A program made the position numbers and the translations under genes. From Nitrospiria bacterium (lineage in GTDB: Bacteria > Nitrospirota > Nitrospiria > Nitrospirales > UBA8639): a stretch of DNA of 5,925 nt. This document shows, piece by piece, positions 5,186 through 5,925 of this stretch. The stretch lies in contig JAUIKP010000228.1 in NCBI GenBank assembly GCA_030430725.1, positions 1 to 5,925 of the forward strand, written 5' to 3'. The notes under the pieces were generated by a model. The model did not search any database. It was given only the letters and a program-made list of their open reading frames with translations, and had not been told where the DNA came from. Position 1 is the stretch's first letter. Each line of letters starts with the position of its first letter.

Positions 5186-5925
5186 TTAACGTTGGGGTCT
5201 GCGAAAAATAGCCGACCACCCAAAATATCCCACTGCATCTTTCATATTCGAAAACCACCGTTGGGCCAGTCCCATTGACGGATTAGTAACGTATTGAAGC
5301 GTGAGCACAATCCGCTCTTCTCCAGCTCCCAGCGGCGTAACGGCATGATACAGTTTATCTCCATTAAAGAAAATAAATGTGCCGGGGTCAGTCAGAAGGG
5401 ATAATTCTTTAACTTCTTGACCCTGTTCCTTGGTATGTAAACGGCAAACCAATCGGCTGCTTGATTGATCCTTTAGTCCTAATAACACCGTAAATCGATC
5501 GCCCTTGTAATACGAGGTATCATAATGATACCCGATATGATCACCTGCCTGGGTGTAAAAATAGAGAGCACAGGAATGGGGATCCTCTTCGGGGCAGAGC
5601 ATTAACGGAACTCCCGCAATCTGGCTCAAGAGATCGATCCATCCCTGATGGTGATAGAACGCAAGAATGGCGGGAGCCGATTGCTGGAGAAGATAAAAAC
5701 TGACACTTCCCCCCTTTTTGTGCCCTGGTATAAAGTTTCGATTGATGTGCGGCCGCACACACTCTACTTCCCGCATAAACTCCTGAACGACCTGAGTCGG
5801 GAATAAATGCTTTAGAGCAACGAATTCACCCTGCTCCCAATAGTGACGCGTGACCTCCTCAACCCTGATGACCTGAAGAGTCTCAGTCAACAGTTGATCA
5901 ATGTCGGATACCACCGGATTGAGCA
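5186..5925 (-). CDS. Fe(II)/2-oxoglutarate-dependent oxygenase-like protein, open at right edge
   Basis: The product is about 242 residues when read from a GTG at 5914. The double-stranded beta-helix core is clear: an iron-binding HxD in IGYHYDTSYYKGDRFTVLLGL (H130, D132), the distal His in FFNGDKLYHAVTP (H190) and the 2-oxoglutarate Arg in EERIVLTLQY (R201), numbered from that GTG. The intact HxD argues for a hydroxylase-type oxygenase rather than a halogenase, in which the Asp is replaced. The substrate is unknown. The start is uncertain: the GTG at 5914 has no Shine-Dalgarno in the 11 bases visible upstream, the frame stays open to the edge, and the window ends in TG (minus strand) just where an xTG codon followed by LNPV would begin one base outside. 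The gene faces the phosphatase gene tail to tail. Confidence 0.88.
   Translation of the reverse strand, partial: LNPVVSDIDQLLTETLQVIRVEEVTRHYWEQGEFVALKHLFPTQVVQEFMREVECVRPHINRNFIPGHKKGGSVSFYLLQQSAPAILAFYHHQGWIDLLSQIAGVPLMLCPEEDPHSCALYFYTQAGDHIGYHYDTSYYKGDRFTVLLGLKDQSSSRLVCRLHTKEQGQEVKELSLLTDPGTFIFFNGDKLYHAVTPLGAGEERIVLTLQYVTNPSMGLAQRWFSNMKDAVGYFGWSAIFRRPQR

Noticed and set aside
5171..5278. Short plus-strand frame (ATG at 5171, about 35 codons) after GGGAGGA, directly behind the phosphatase gene
   Set aside because: The Shine-Dalgarno-like run is only one base from the ATG, and the frame is antisense to the oxygenase 3' end with no recognisable product.

Overview
The window is ordinary-looking bacterial chromosome with roughly balanced base composition, tightly packed genes and short gaps. 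I see no mobile element, CRISPR array, tRNA or rRNA. Gene content (RadA, a tandem DUF507 pair, a TM1367-type cyclophilin-like protein, a YprB-type exonuclease, a PP2C phosphatase) would fit a Gram-negative of the Nitrospirota or a neighbouring deltaproteobacterial-type lineage. That placement is inference from family recollection, not a measurement.

Layout. From 3505 leftward to the left edge, six minus-strand genes follow one another: a cyclophilin-like fold protein (3505-3110), two consecutive DUF507 proteins (3110-2829 and 2782-2495), a small TM2-like membrane protein (2390-2124), an exported protein with an Ig-like part and a degenerate HAD/LNS2-like part (2094-1225), and radA (1112 to the left edge, C-terminus cut off). 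The first two overlap by one base (TGATG) and no strong terminator is visible in the gaps, so this may be one transcription unit, possibly with internal starts in the 104-base gap at 2391-2494 or the 112-base gap at 1113-1224. From 3615 rightward, a DEDDy exonuclease-like gene and a PP2C phosphatase gene overlap by ATGA and form a two-gene operon. At the right edge a minus-strand Fe(II)/2-oxoglutarate oxygenase gene converges on the phosphatase gene with only 21 bases between the stops.

The 109-base region between the two divergent units (3506-3614) carries a plausible sigma70-type promoter for each direction. They are interleaved so that the two polymerases should exclude each other, and a perfect 10-bp palindrome lies in the leftward leader.

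How the genes relate. RadA (recombination) and the YprB-like nuclease are both nucleic-acid enzymes, but they lie in separate operons. The DUF507 pair has no known function, and its position directly after the cyclophilin-like gene is the most system-like feature here. The exported HAD/LNS2-like protein has lost most catalytic residues of its superfamily and is probably a non-enzymatic relative. I do not find convincing evidence of a wholly new system; the best leads are that degenerate protein, the DUF507 pair with its conserved context, the divergent promoter and the unusual radA start region.
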